Assembly: GCF_900099695.1 (NCBI RefSeq) | Contig: NZ_FNCY01000018.1 | Span: 1 to 64,000 of the forward strand | Length of the DNA: 64,000 nucleotides | DNA from: Propionivibrio dicarboxylicus | GTDB lineage: Bacteria > Pseudomonadota > Gammaproteobacteria > Burkholderiales > Rhodocyclaceae | Direction: 5' to 3' | Part shown: positions 57,128 to 64,000 of the stretch, piece by piece | Numbering within the stretch: the first letter of the stretch is position 1 | Layout: each line of letters starts with the position of its first letter | The notes under the pieces: model-generated | What the model was told of the DNA's origin: nothing | The model's database searches: none | Seen by the model: only the letters and a program-made list of their open reading frames with translations | Translations under genes and position numbers: made by a program

Positions 57128-57667
57128 ATGTTCTTGCGATTCTCTTGTGTAGCGCTTGTTTTAGTGGGGCTTTCTACTTTGCCTGGTGTATCGGTGGCGG
57201 ACGGAGGGTTAAAGACTGCTGGAAGTGTTCTCTCAGTGGGACTGCCTGTGGTTGCCGCTGGCATATCTGTTGCGCAAGATGACGCTTCTGGTTTCTTCCA
57301 GTTAATGAAATCTGAGGCGGCAACGATCCTCGCTTCCCAAGCCCTCAAGCATACGGTTCACGAGACGCGGCCAAATGGCAGCGACAACAAGAGTTTTCCG
57401 TCCGAACATGCAGCAGTTGCATTCTCCGCTGCGCAATTTATGCAAATGAAAGGCGGGTGGGAGTTTGGTGTTCCGGCTTATATCGCTGCGACAGCGGTTG
57501 GATACAGTCGCGTCCACTCAAATGAGCATCGTTGGAAGGATGTAGTAGCCGGCGCGGCACTCGGGATTGGTACAAGCTATTACTTTACCGATACCAACGA
57601 AAAAACAAAATTTAGTGTTCTATTCGGTCAGAAATCTGCATACGCGCAAGTCAGTTCAACGTGGTGA
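57128..57667 (+). CDS. PAP2-family phosphatase, exported
   Basis: 179 aa from ATG 57128. Signal-like N-terminus (FLRFSCVALVLVGLSTLPGVSVA). Type 2 phosphatidic acid phosphatase motifs are present in order: KHTVHETRP (K-x6-RP), FPSEHAA (PSGH variant with Glu for Gly), and SRVHSNEHRWKD (SR-x5-H-x3-D). The typical role is a periplasmic lipid or undecaprenyl-type phosphatase. The base use is more AT-rich than neighbours (24 of 60 are G or C in 57121-57180). An earlier start at 57083 lacks a ribosome site. The Glu in the PSGH motif needs caution: activity may still remain. Confidence 0.75.
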   Translation: MFLRFSCVALVLVGLSTLPGVSVADGGLKTAGSVLSVGLPVVAAGISVAQDDASGFFQLMKSEAATILASQALKHTVHETRPNGSDNKSFPSEHAAVAFSAAQFMQMKGGWEFGVPAYIAATAVGYSRVHSNEHRWKDVVAGAALGIGTSYYFTDTNEKTKFSVLFGQKSAYAQVSSTW

Positions 57668-57826
57668 TCATTGAGTGAAATCCGCCCGCGTCCAACAAAA
57701 AGTACTTGGCCGGATTTCGTTAGAAAAGAGCAGGTCAGGCGCTTGCCGCTCGCAACATTGCGTCCGTCGGCTAATTGCCAGCGAGGACTTTCTCTCAAAC
57801 GCTGGGTGTTTTTGTAAGCTTCCCCG
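57668..57826. other. Short gap between PAP2 and CBS genes
   Basis: 159 bp between convergent stops. No clear terminator stem and no gene seen. Confidence 0.4.
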
Positions 57827-58306
57827 TCAGCAGCTATAGGTTCCCTGCATGAACATGATTTTCTGATCCAGTTCCTGTTCGCGGAAAATGCTTTCGTAAT
57901 GCCGGAGCAGCGCGGCTTGCAGCTCCTCGACCGAAAGCAAGCCCACCCAACGGCCCACATCAATTACGGCGAGATATTGGCACCCCTGTGTTTGCATCAG
58001 CGACAGGCAGGTACTGACCGCCTCTCCGGGCGCAACGGAAAGCGGGCGCGCCAACATGGCGGCGGACACTGAGTCGCCTGGGCTTACACCGGTCACACAT
58101 CCCTGCACCCATGTTTGACCCGAAAACACGCCCCGCACCGCCGTACCGTCCCACACCGCCAATGCGTCGATGCGGTGTTGCGCCATCCGGGCCAGAACGT
58201 CCGCGATCCGCATCTCCGGCGCGACAAACGCTTCAGGCCGGACTTCTTCCGCCAGCAGATTGCCGACCGTCAATGATTCAATGCGCGGATGCCGGGGATG
58301 TCCCAT
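57827..58306 (-). CDS. CBS-domain protein
   Basis: 159 aa. Two CBS motifs: about 10-70 (MRIADVLARMAQHRIDALAVWDG, AVRGVFSG) and 80-140 (PGEAVSTCLSLMQTQGCQYLAVIDVGRWVGLLSVEEL). This is a stand-alone nucleotide-binding module, similar to the CBS proteins that accompany regulators or membrane transporters. ATG 58306 with AGGAG upstream is preferred over 58330. It ends in a short basic tail (MFMQGTYSC). No partner is adjacent. Confidence 0.85.
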   Translation of the reverse strand: MGHPRHPRIESLTVGNLLAEEVRPEAFVAPEMRIADVLARMAQHRIDALAVWDGTAVRGVFSGQTWVQGCVTGVSPGDSVSAAMLARPLSVAPGEAVSTCLSLMQTQGCQYLAVIDVGRWVGLLSVEELQAALLRHYESIFREQELDQKIMFMQGTYSC

Positions 58307-58568
58307 GATCGTCTCCTGCCGTATGCGCATCAGACAGCACTCGTGCCGGGATTGTTCTGCTCGATTTGCCTATCCCTCGGTGATCTGGCTCGATGGCTTC
58401 GGTCACGCCAAGCTGCTGCGCGTTTGATCGCGCGTTGTTTTTATGCTTTTGGTCTTAAGCGGAAATTGTTCTCGGCACGGATTGAACACCGTTAGGCCAC
58501 ACGAAACGCGGACGAAAGCAACGGAATGCGCTACTCTTTTTCGCTTGAACGAATAGAAAGGAGAGGGG

Positions 58569-59486
58569 ATGTCTCTGCCGTTTCGCGCGATTGCCGTTTT
58601 CCATGCCGTTGCCCGCAACGGGAGTCTGACGAAGGCGGCAGATGAGTTGTTCGTGACAACGTCGGCGGTCAGCCAGCAAATCCAGAACCTCGAGGCGCAT
58701 CTGGGAACGACCTTGCTGACCAAGGCGGGGCGAGGCATTGTCCTGACGGAGGCCGGCGAACGCTATTTTGAGATGATCGCCGACGAAGTAGAGCGCATTT
58801 CAGAAGCGACGCAACGCATCCGAGGCTTTCGCTCCCGCTCTGTACTGGTCGTTCGCTCCACCCCGTCGCTGGCGACGAAGTGGCTGCGCCCGCGCCTGGG
58901 CCGCTTTCTTGACGCCAATCCCGATGTCGAACTGCGTCTGAATGGCACCAATGAACCCACCGATTTTTCGCGTGAGGCCGTCGATATCGAGATCCGTCAC
59001 GGCGAGGGCCGCTGGCCGGGGCTCTTCGTCGAGGGACTCGCCGAAGAATCCTTTCTGCCGGTCTGCTCGCCCTCGCTGGCGGCCTCCGGCAGCATGACGG
59101 CCGCCGACGTCAGCCGTCATCGCCTGATCTATTCCTTCAAGTCGCAAGTTCAATGGCCGCAGTGGTTTTCGCTTGCCGGCGTCCCTCCGGCGGAGGAGTC
59201 GCGCCGCGTCCTTTTCGATCGCAGTCACATGTCAGTCGATGCCGCGGCCGAAGGGATGGGAATTGCGCTCGAAAGCACGCTCATGATGTGGCGGGAACTG
59301 TGTGCCGGTACCCTGATTTGTCCGGTCGAGGCACCGCCACCGATAAAACTCACGACGCAGTGGATCGTTTGCCCGCTGGAGCACTTGAACAAACGCAAGG
59401 TCAAAACCTTTATCGATTGGCTCCGCGTCGAAAAGCAGGACTGGCAGGACCAGATCGGCGCCCTCGGACTCCCGACGACAGTTTAG
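58569..59486 (+). CDS. GcvA-type LysR-family transcriptional regulator
   Basis: 305 aa. HTH at about 6-62 (FRAIAVFHAVARNGSLTKAADELFVTTSAVSQQIQNLEAHLG, which is the GcvA/ampR style), substrate domain with the GcvA-like STPSLATKWLRPRLGRF segment. GGAGAGGGG lies upstream of the ATG. It precedes and shares a strand with the catabolic genes 59660-64000; most likely their regulator. Confidence 0.93.
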   Translation: MSLPFRAIAVFHAVARNGSLTKAADELFVTTSAVSQQIQNLEAHLGTTLLTKAGRGIVLTEAGERYFEMIADEVERISEATQRIRGFRSRSVLVVRSTPSLATKWLRPRLGRFLDANPDVELRLNGTNEPTDFSREAVDIEIRHGEGRWPGLFVEGLAEESFLPVCSPSLAASGSMTAADVSRHRLIYSFKSQVQWPQWFSLAGVPPAEESRRVLFDRSHMSVDAAAEGMGIALESTLMMWRELCAGTLICPVEAPPPIKLTTQWIVCPLEHLNKRKVKTFIDWLRVEKQDWQDQIGALGLPTTV

Positions 59487-59497
59487 TAGAGCTAAAC
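59481..59497 (+). terminator. Small stem at the LysR stop
   Basis: GTTTAG (59481-59486) and CTAAAC (59492-59497) around a 5-base loop; it includes the TAG stop. Weak, no T run. Confidence 0.3.
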
Positions 59498-59501
59498 AAT
59501 C

Positions 59502-59558
59502 TTCCCAGAAAACTCCTTTGTGCCAAAAACAGGCGATTCATAGAATCGTTTCCCAGAA
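59502..59558. promoter_or_regulatory. Repeat and palindrome set upstream of the SAF-oxidoreductase operon
   Basis: TTCCCAGAA occurs at 59502-59510 and 59550-59558, flanking CGATTC-ATA-GAATCG (59534-59548). The set lies in the 173-bp gap before the operon and may be the LysR regulator's site. Confidence 0.45.
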
Positions 59559-59659
59559 GTCGCTCCGCTTGCGGTTTCTTCGAGAACGTTGTCCGGGCTG
59601 TCAGGCGGAAACGCACACGGACAACGGCCTAATGAACGCACATTTGGGAAGGAAGGCTA

Positions 59660-61015
59660 ATGAATCTCTACACCATGCTGGCAGCACGTGCTGCCGCAGG
59701 GCGTCCCGTCCGGGTTGGGCTGATCGGCGCAGGCAAGTTCGGATCGATGATCCTGAGCCAAGCCCAACACATTCAAGGCATGCACATCGTCGGGGTCGCC
59801 GATCTCGATACCGCCAAGGCACGGGCGTCCCTGGCGCGCGTAGGCTGGCCGGCAGATCGCTATAGTGCGCCGACGCTCGGCGAGGCGCTGAAGACCGGAA
59901 AAACCTGCGTTCTCGACAGCGCCGCTGCGCTGGCCGAATGTGAAGAGATTGAATGTATCGTCGAAGCGACCGGGCATCCGATCGCCGGCGTGCGCCACGC
60001 GCTGGCTGCGATCGACGGCGACAAGCACGTCATCATGGTCAACGTTGAAGCCGACTGCATGTGCGGTCCCTTGCTTGCCGCCAAAGCCAAGGCAAAGAAC
60101 CTCGTGTACAGCATGGCTTACGGCGATCAACCGGCGATTATCTGCGAACTGGTGGACTGGGCCCGCGCCTGCGGGTTCGAACTCACTTCGGCCGGCAAGG
60201 GGATGAACTTCGAACCGCGTTACCGCTATTCGACGCCGGATACGGTATGGGGGTTCTTTGGCTGGACCGAAGAAGAAGTCGCCAAGGGCGATTTCAATCC
60301 GAAGATGTACAACTCCTTCACCGACGGCACCAAGGCGGCAATCGAGATGGTGGCTGTTGCCAATGGCACTGGACTCGACTGCCCGGATGACGGTCTGGCA
60401 TTCCCGCCCGCCGGTCTGCACGACCTCGCCAAGGTCTTCCGCCCCGTCAGCGACGGCGGGCGTTTGCCCCGCGCCGGCCTGGTCGATATCGCCGCCAGTC
60501 AGGAACCGGATGGGCGTGAAGTCCTGAACAACATCCGCTACGGCGTATTCGTCACGTTCAAGGCGCCGAACGAATACACCAAGGCATGCTTCAAGCAATA
60601 CGGATTGCTGATCGATCCGTCCGGAAACTATGGGTCAATGTGGCGCCCGTTCCATATGATTGGCCTCGAAACGGCCATCAGCATCCTGTCGGCGGTGTTG
60701 CGCAACGAGCCGACCGGATGCTCGAAGGAATTCCGCGGCGACGCGGTGGCCACCGCGAAGCGTGACCTGAAGCCCGGCGAGATCCTCGACGGCGAAGGCG
60801 GCTACGCCGTCTGGGCGAACGCCATTCCGGCGCGCAAGAGTCTTGCCGTCGGCGGGCTGCCGATCGGCCTCGCGCAGAACGTCAAGCTCATCCGGCCTGT
60901 CGCTCGCGATGCGATCGTCACGTTTGACGACGTCATCATCGAGCGCGACCTCGATGTGCTGGCCCTGCGCAAGGAAATGGAAGCTTCGGCCTGCGCGCAG
61001 ATGTCCGGAAAATGA
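59660..61015 (+). CDS. NAD(P)-binding oxidoreductase with C-terminal SAF domain (COG4091-like)
   Basis: 451 aa. N-terminal Rossmann domain with VGLIGAGKFGSM (GxGxxG), a middle domain (GKGMNFEPRYRYSTPDTVWGFF), and a C-terminal SAF domain at about 340-440 (GDAVATAKRDLKPGEILDGEGGYAVWANA). Database names often call this group homoserine dehydrogenase, but true Hom proteins have an ACT domain and an amino-acid metabolism context. Here the neighbours are a dehydrogenase and a TRAP transporter, so a sugar or hydroxy-acid role is more likely (inference). GGAAGG lies upstream. The stop overlaps the next ATG by 4 bp (ATGA). Confidence 0.85.
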   Translation: MNLYTMLAARAAAGRPVRVGLIGAGKFGSMILSQAQHIQGMHIVGVADLDTAKARASLARVGWPADRYSAPTLGEALKTGKTCVLDSAAALAECEEIECIVEATGHPIAGVRHALAAIDGDKHVIMVNVEADCMCGPLLAAKAKAKNLVYSMAYGDQPAIICELVDWARACGFELTSAGKGMNFEPRYRYSTPDTVWGFFGWTEEEVAKGDFNPKMYNSFTDGTKAAIEMVAVANGTGLDCPDDGLAFPPAGLHDLAKVFRPVSDGGRLPRAGLVDIAASQEPDGREVLNNIRYGVFVTFKAPNEYTKACFKQYGLLIDPSGNYGSMWRPFHMIGLETAISILSAVLRNEPTGCSKEFRGDAVATAKRDLKPGEILDGEGGYAVWANAIPARKSLAVGGLPIGLAQNVKLIRPVARDAIVTFDDVIIERDLDVLALRKEMEASACAQMSGK

Positions 61016-61350
61016 ATGCCGATGCCCTGGAATGCCGGCCCCTCGGGGCCGGCTATGTGGTGATCGCCGAGTTCGAAGTGATTCCGGACCGGTTATGCGA
61101 TTTCATTGCCCTGGCGCAAGGCTTTGCCGACGAATGCATCGAAAGCGAATCCGGTTGCTGGCAGTTCGATGTCGTCCGCATCGAATCCTCGCCTTCGGCC
61201 ATTTTGTTCTACGAGGTTTATGACGGCATCGGCGCTTTCGACGAGCATCGGCAGACCAGCCATCTTGCCCGCTTCAAGAAAGCATTCAAAAAAATGATCG
61301 TGGCAGAAAGACCGCTTCGCCTGGGTTCGCGCGGTCATTCCGCCACCTAG
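61012..61350 (+). CDS. ABM-fold (antibiotic biosynthesis monooxygenase-like) protein
   Basis: 112 aa, dimeric ferredoxin-like alpha-beta barrel. Strand-helix pattern VVIAEFEVIPDRLCDFIALAQGFADECIESESGCWQFDVV and LFYEVYDGIGAFDEHRQTSHLARF are the ABM family hallmarks (E-x-W-x-S-H-like region). It may be a small monooxygenase, isomerase or scavenger for a reactive product of the neighbouring enzymes. It overlaps the upstream gene by 4 bp, so it is coupled to it. Confidence 0.88.
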   Translation: MNADALECRPLGAGYVVIAEFEVIPDRLCDFIALAQGFADECIESESGCWQFDVVRIESSPSAILFYEVYDGIGAFDEHRQTSHLARFKKAFKKMIVAERPLRLGSRGHSAT

Positions 61351-61370
61351 CCAAGCGCCCTGGAGGAAAG

Positions 61371-62276
61371 ATGGCAAAAGCAATGATCGGCTTTGTCGGC
61401 ATCGGCATCATGGGGTATCACATGGCACGCCGTCTCGCCGAAAACGGCTACCCGATACGCGTCTGGAACCGTACTCCGGACAAAGCCGGGCGGCTCGCCG
61501 CTTTCGGTGCAGGCGTCGAGCGCGTGGCTGTCGATGTTGCCGATGCTGCCGACTTTGTCATTTGCATGCTCAGCTCCGGCCCGGTCTGCGATGACATCCT
61601 GCTCGGTCCCAATGGCGTCATGGCGGCCATGAGGCCGGGCGCGACGCTGATCGTCATGAGTTCGATTCCTGTCGATACGGCCACGCGCCATGCCCGTGAA
61701 GCCGATGCGCGCGGCATCCGCTACATCGATGCGCCGGTTTCCGGCGGGGAGAAGGGCGCCGAGGCCGGTACCTTGGCGATCATGGCCGGAGGCGATCCGG
61801 ACGTCGTCGAGCGTGCCCGTCCGGTGCTGGAAATCATGGGGCGCCCGGTGCGGATCGGTCCGAACGGTACCGGCCAATTGTCGAAGCTCGTCAATCAGAT
61901 GATGGTTGCCAGCACCATCGCTGCTGTCGCCGAAGCACTGTTGCTCGCCGAGCGCGGCGGCGCCGACCCGGCCAAAGTGCGCGAAGCCTTGCTCGGCGGT
62001 TTTGCCGACTCGACGATACTTCGCCAGCATGGGTTGCGCATGATCGAGGGAAATTTCGTGCCCGGCGGCCCGGCCAAATACCAGATCAAGGATACCGCCA
62101 CGGCCATCGATCTTGCCAAAGGCATGAACCTCGATCTGCCGATCCTGAATCTGGTCGATCGACTGTTTGCCGACATGGTCGCGCATGGCGATGGAGACCT
62201 CGACCATAGCGCCATATTGCTGGAACTCAGACGTCGGCAACCGGTATCGGCTGCGCCGGCGATGTCGAAAGAATAA
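61371..62276 (+). CDS. 3-hydroxyisobutyrate-dehydrogenase-family NAD(P)-dependent oxidoreductase
   Basis: 301 aa. N-terminal GFVGIGIMGYHMARRL (GxGxMG Rossmann), DAPVSGGEKGAEAGTLAIMAGG substrate segment, and the catalytic Lys in GQLSKLVNQMMV at about residue 171. Family members reduce tartronate semialdehyde or oxidise 3-hydroxyisobutyrate, L-threonate or D-glycerate-type acids, which cannot be separated here. It likely performs the dehydrogenase step in the operon. Confidence 0.92.
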   Translation: MAKAMIGFVGIGIMGYHMARRLAENGYPIRVWNRTPDKAGRLAAFGAGVERVAVDVADAADFVICMLSSGPVCDDILLGPNGVMAAMRPGATLIVMSSIPVDTATRHAREADARGIRYIDAPVSGGEKGAEAGTLAIMAGGDPDVVERARPVLEIMGRPVRIGPNGTGQLSKLVNQMMVASTIAAVAEALLLAERGGADPAKVREALLGGFADSTILRQHGLRMIEGNFVPGGPAKYQIKDTATAIDLAKGMNLDLPILNLVDRLFADMVAHGDGDLDHSAILLELRRRQPVSAAPAMSKE

Positions 62277-62382
62277 AACAAGAGCAAATGCAGTTACTGC
62301 AGTTTTTTTCACGAGCAGTCAGGCAGGGGCAGCAGCCCGCTTGCCAATCAGGAAGGCTTAATCATTCATTAGGAGATGAAGC

Positions 62383-63372
62383 ATGAAGACCCCGTTCAAA
62401 TGGCTCGCCGTAACCGTTGCCGCAGGCGTGTTTGCTGTGACTTCCCCGGCGATTGCCCAGACGCCGATGAAGCTGGTACTGGCCCACGCGGTTGCCCCGG
62501 AAAATCCACGGGCGATCGCCGCTTTGAAATTCGCCGATCTCGTCAAGGAAAAAAGTGGCGGCAAGATGACCATCCAGGTGGCGGGTGCATCTCAATTGGG
62601 TGACGACCTAACGATGCTCTCAGCATTGAGAACCGGTACCCTGGATATGAGCATCAATTCGCAAGGTCCGATTTCGTCTGTTCTTCCGGAACTCTCGGCA
62701 CTCGGTCTCCCGTATCTGTTCTCGACGCAGGCGAAGGCCTGGGAGATTCTCGATGGTCCGATCGGGCAGGAGCTCGGGAAAAAACTCGAACCCAAGGGGT
62801 TGATTCTTTTGGCATGGATGGACAATGGCATCCGGCAGATCACCAACAACAAACGCCCTGTCACCAAGCCGGAAGATCTCAAGGGCATCAAATTGCGTAC
62901 GCCGCCGGATCCATCCACGGTGGATATGTTCCAGGCCATGGGCGCCAGCACGCAACAGATCAATTTCAGCGAACTCTATATCGCGCTGCAGCAGGGCGTC
63001 GTCGACGGGCAGGAAAATCCGTTGGCGAATATTCATGCCGGCAAGTTGCATGAGGTCCAGAAATACATCTCCATCACCAACCACAAGTACGAGTCCACGC
63101 CGTTCGTCATGAGCGCAATCACCTGGAATCGTCTTTCGGCCGAGGAACGGAAGATCGTCAAGGATGCTGCCCAGGAATCGGCAGTCTTCCAACGCGGCCT
63201 GATGGTTGCCGCCGACGAGAAGCTGCTGGCGGAGTACAAGAAGATGCCGTCGCTTCAGATCAGTGTTGCCGATCAGTCGCTTTTCAAAGCGGCGACGCAA
63301 TCCGTGTGGGATAACTGGGAGAAAAAGCCGTTTGGCGCTTTCGTGAAGACTTTGCGGGCCGCCTCGAAGTGA
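62383..63372 (+). CDS. dctP: TRAP transporter substrate-binding protein (second system)
   Basis: 329 aa periplasmic protein; signal peptide about 1-25 (LAVTVAAGVFAVTSPAIA). Conserved DctP features: LAHAVAPENPR start, IKLRTPPDPSTVDMFQAMGAS with the ligand-binding Arg, and ALQQGVVDGQENPLANI. Sequence is not the uronate type of the first operon. AGGAG lies upstream. Followed by a hairpin and dctQ. Confidence 0.94.
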   Translation: MKTPFKWLAVTVAAGVFAVTSPAIAQTPMKLVLAHAVAPENPRAIAALKFADLVKEKSGGKMTIQVAGASQLGDDLTMLSALRTGTLDMSINSQGPISSVLPELSALGLPYLFSTQAKAWEILDGPIGQELGKKLEPKGLILLAWMDNGIRQITNNKRPVTKPEDLKGIKLRTPPDPSTVDMFQAMGASTQQINFSELYIALQQGVVDGQENPLANIHAGKLHEVQKYISITNHKYESTPFVMSAITWNRLSAEERKIVKDAAQESAVFQRGLMVAADEKLLAEYKKMPSLQISVADQSLFKAATQSVWDNWEKKPFGAFVKTLRAASK

Positions 63373-63378
63373 CGTACG

Positions 63379-63407
63379 GCATCGGCGCCGTGACACGGCG
63401 CCGATGC
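63379..63407 (+). terminator. Stem-loop between dctP and dctQ of the second TRAP system
   Basis: GCATCGGCGCCG (63379-63390) and CGGCGCCGATGC (63396-63407) form a 12-bp perfect stem around TGACA, seven bases past the dctP stop. There is no U run. It likely protects the dctP mRNA 3' end, as in the first TRAP operon. Confidence 0.7.
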
Positions 63408-63460
63408 TTCTGCATATGACAACAAAACCCACTCCAACACGTTGATGAGGTTCGAGTCCA

Positions 63461-64000
63461 ATGTCAAACGCATCCCAAGAGTGTTCCCGCGATCTTCCCC
63501 CGGTCGCACTGTCTTCACCGCCAAAAGACCTGCCTGCCATCGTCCTGCTCGCGCACCGACTCGAGAAGGTCATCGGGCAATTCTGTCAATTCGTCCTGTT
63601 GGCGACCGGACTTGCGCTGCTCGTGATTCTGATGGCCGTGGTGGTCCTGCGCTATTCAGAGCTGGGCAGCATCGATTCCGGTGCGGAGTTGTCCGCGCTG
63701 ATATTCCCGGTCTTCGTCACGGCGGGGATCGTCGAGGCGGCGCGCACCGGCGCCCACGTTGCTACCCAGATTCTTCTCAACGCACTCAATGGCGCCTGGA
63801 AGCTGCGACTGATCGTACTGATCCACACTGTTACCGCCTCGGCCTATCTGTATCTTTCGACCTTCGCCTTCCGCAACGCCATCATCGCCCATGACGAGCT
63901 CAGCACGATTCTGGAAGTCCCCGGCAGCTTCGGCTATGGCTGCCTTACCGTCGGACTGGCGTTCGTCGGTATCTGCAGCCTGACGGCGATCGTCCGTCAT
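63461..64000 (+). CDS. dctQ: TRAP transporter small permease, cut by the window end
   Basis: The first 180 residues are in the window, starting ATG 63461, with no stop before 64000. Four hydrophobic helices (about 41-63, 76-95, 117-138, 157-177) and the loop GAELSALIFPVFVTAGIVEAARTGAH, matching the W/E-x-x-x-R-x-G-x-H DctQ pattern, identify it. It begins 88 bp past the dctP stop with a hairpin between. A large permease gene should follow beyond the window. The N-terminal ~30 residues are Pro/Ser-rich and unusually long. Confidence 0.85.
   Translation, partial: MSNASQECSRDLPPVALSSPPKDLPAIVLLAHRLEKVIGQFCQFVLLATGLALLVILMAVVVLRYSELGSIDSGAELSALIFPVFVTAGIVEAARTGAHVATQILLNALNGAWKLRLIVLIHTVTASAYLYLSTFAFRNAIIAHDELSTILEVPGSFGYGCLTVGLAFVGICSLTAIVRH

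Noticed and set aside
58307-58568. Small gene in the gap upstream of the GcvA-type regulator
   Set aside because: Short frames exist on the plus strand (58289-58495) but none has a ribosome site or recognisable motif.

Overview
The window is high-GC chromosomal DNA with dense, overlapping genes on both strands. Gene content points to a Gram-negative betaproteobacterium, probably order Rhodocyclales (for example a Propionivibrio or Dechloromonas relative). The reasons are the many c-di-GMP and sensor kinase genes, two TRAP transporters, a two-subunit glycyl-tRNA synthetase, and the lnt-corC-ybeY-phoH-miaB order. The genus is an inference. No insertion sequence, phage gene or CRISPR array was seen.

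Layout. 1-295: end of an rRNA operon (23S 3' tip, 5S, terminator). 375-5932: membrane protein, MBL hydrolase, tcdA, an Hpt/HD-GYP protein, FKBP isomerase, pseudouridine synthase and fur. 5972-9219: feoAB, and across a two-armed Fur-like operator a predicted outer-membrane protein. 9191-14009: two exported/membrane peptidases with a small Cys-rich partner, a Cys-cluster protein, ArsC-like reductase, LysR and an EamA exporter. 14059-18470: a translationally coupled HDOD/GAF histidine kinase and REC-PAS-GGDEF-EAL response regulator. 18678-23458: DUF3124 protein, membrane-fusion adaptor, ABC ATPase and two MacB-like permeases. 23695-32273: 5'-nucleotidase lipoprotein, gamma-glutamyltransferase, ThpR, DUF218 protein, Pta, EamA exporter and a DUF3859-like secreted protein.

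32301-39288 is a uronate-type block: TRAP transporter dctPQM, a Gfo/Idh/MocA oxidoreductase, LysR and uronate isomerase. 39287-44224: glyoxalase I, then a very large hybrid sensor kinase next to a periplasmic binding lipoprotein, which probably form one sensing unit. 44389-56601: housekeeping genes (YgjP-type peptidase, plsC, gmhB, glyS, glyQ, mutarotase, hemerythrin, lnt, corC, ybeY, phoH, miaB). 56681-58306: tRNA-Met followed by a visibly AT-richer stretch with a PAP2-like phosphatase and a CBS protein, possibly acquired DNA.

58569-64000 (cut by the window end) is the most interesting catabolic region: a GcvA-type LysR regulator, then a SAF-domain NAD(P)-dependent oxidoreductase, an ABM-fold monooxygenase-like protein, a 3-hydroxyisobutyrate-dehydrogenase-family enzyme and a second TRAP transporter (dctP and the first 180 codons of dctQ). 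Together they look like uptake plus oxidation of a small hydroxy or sugar acid that I cannot identify from sequence alone.
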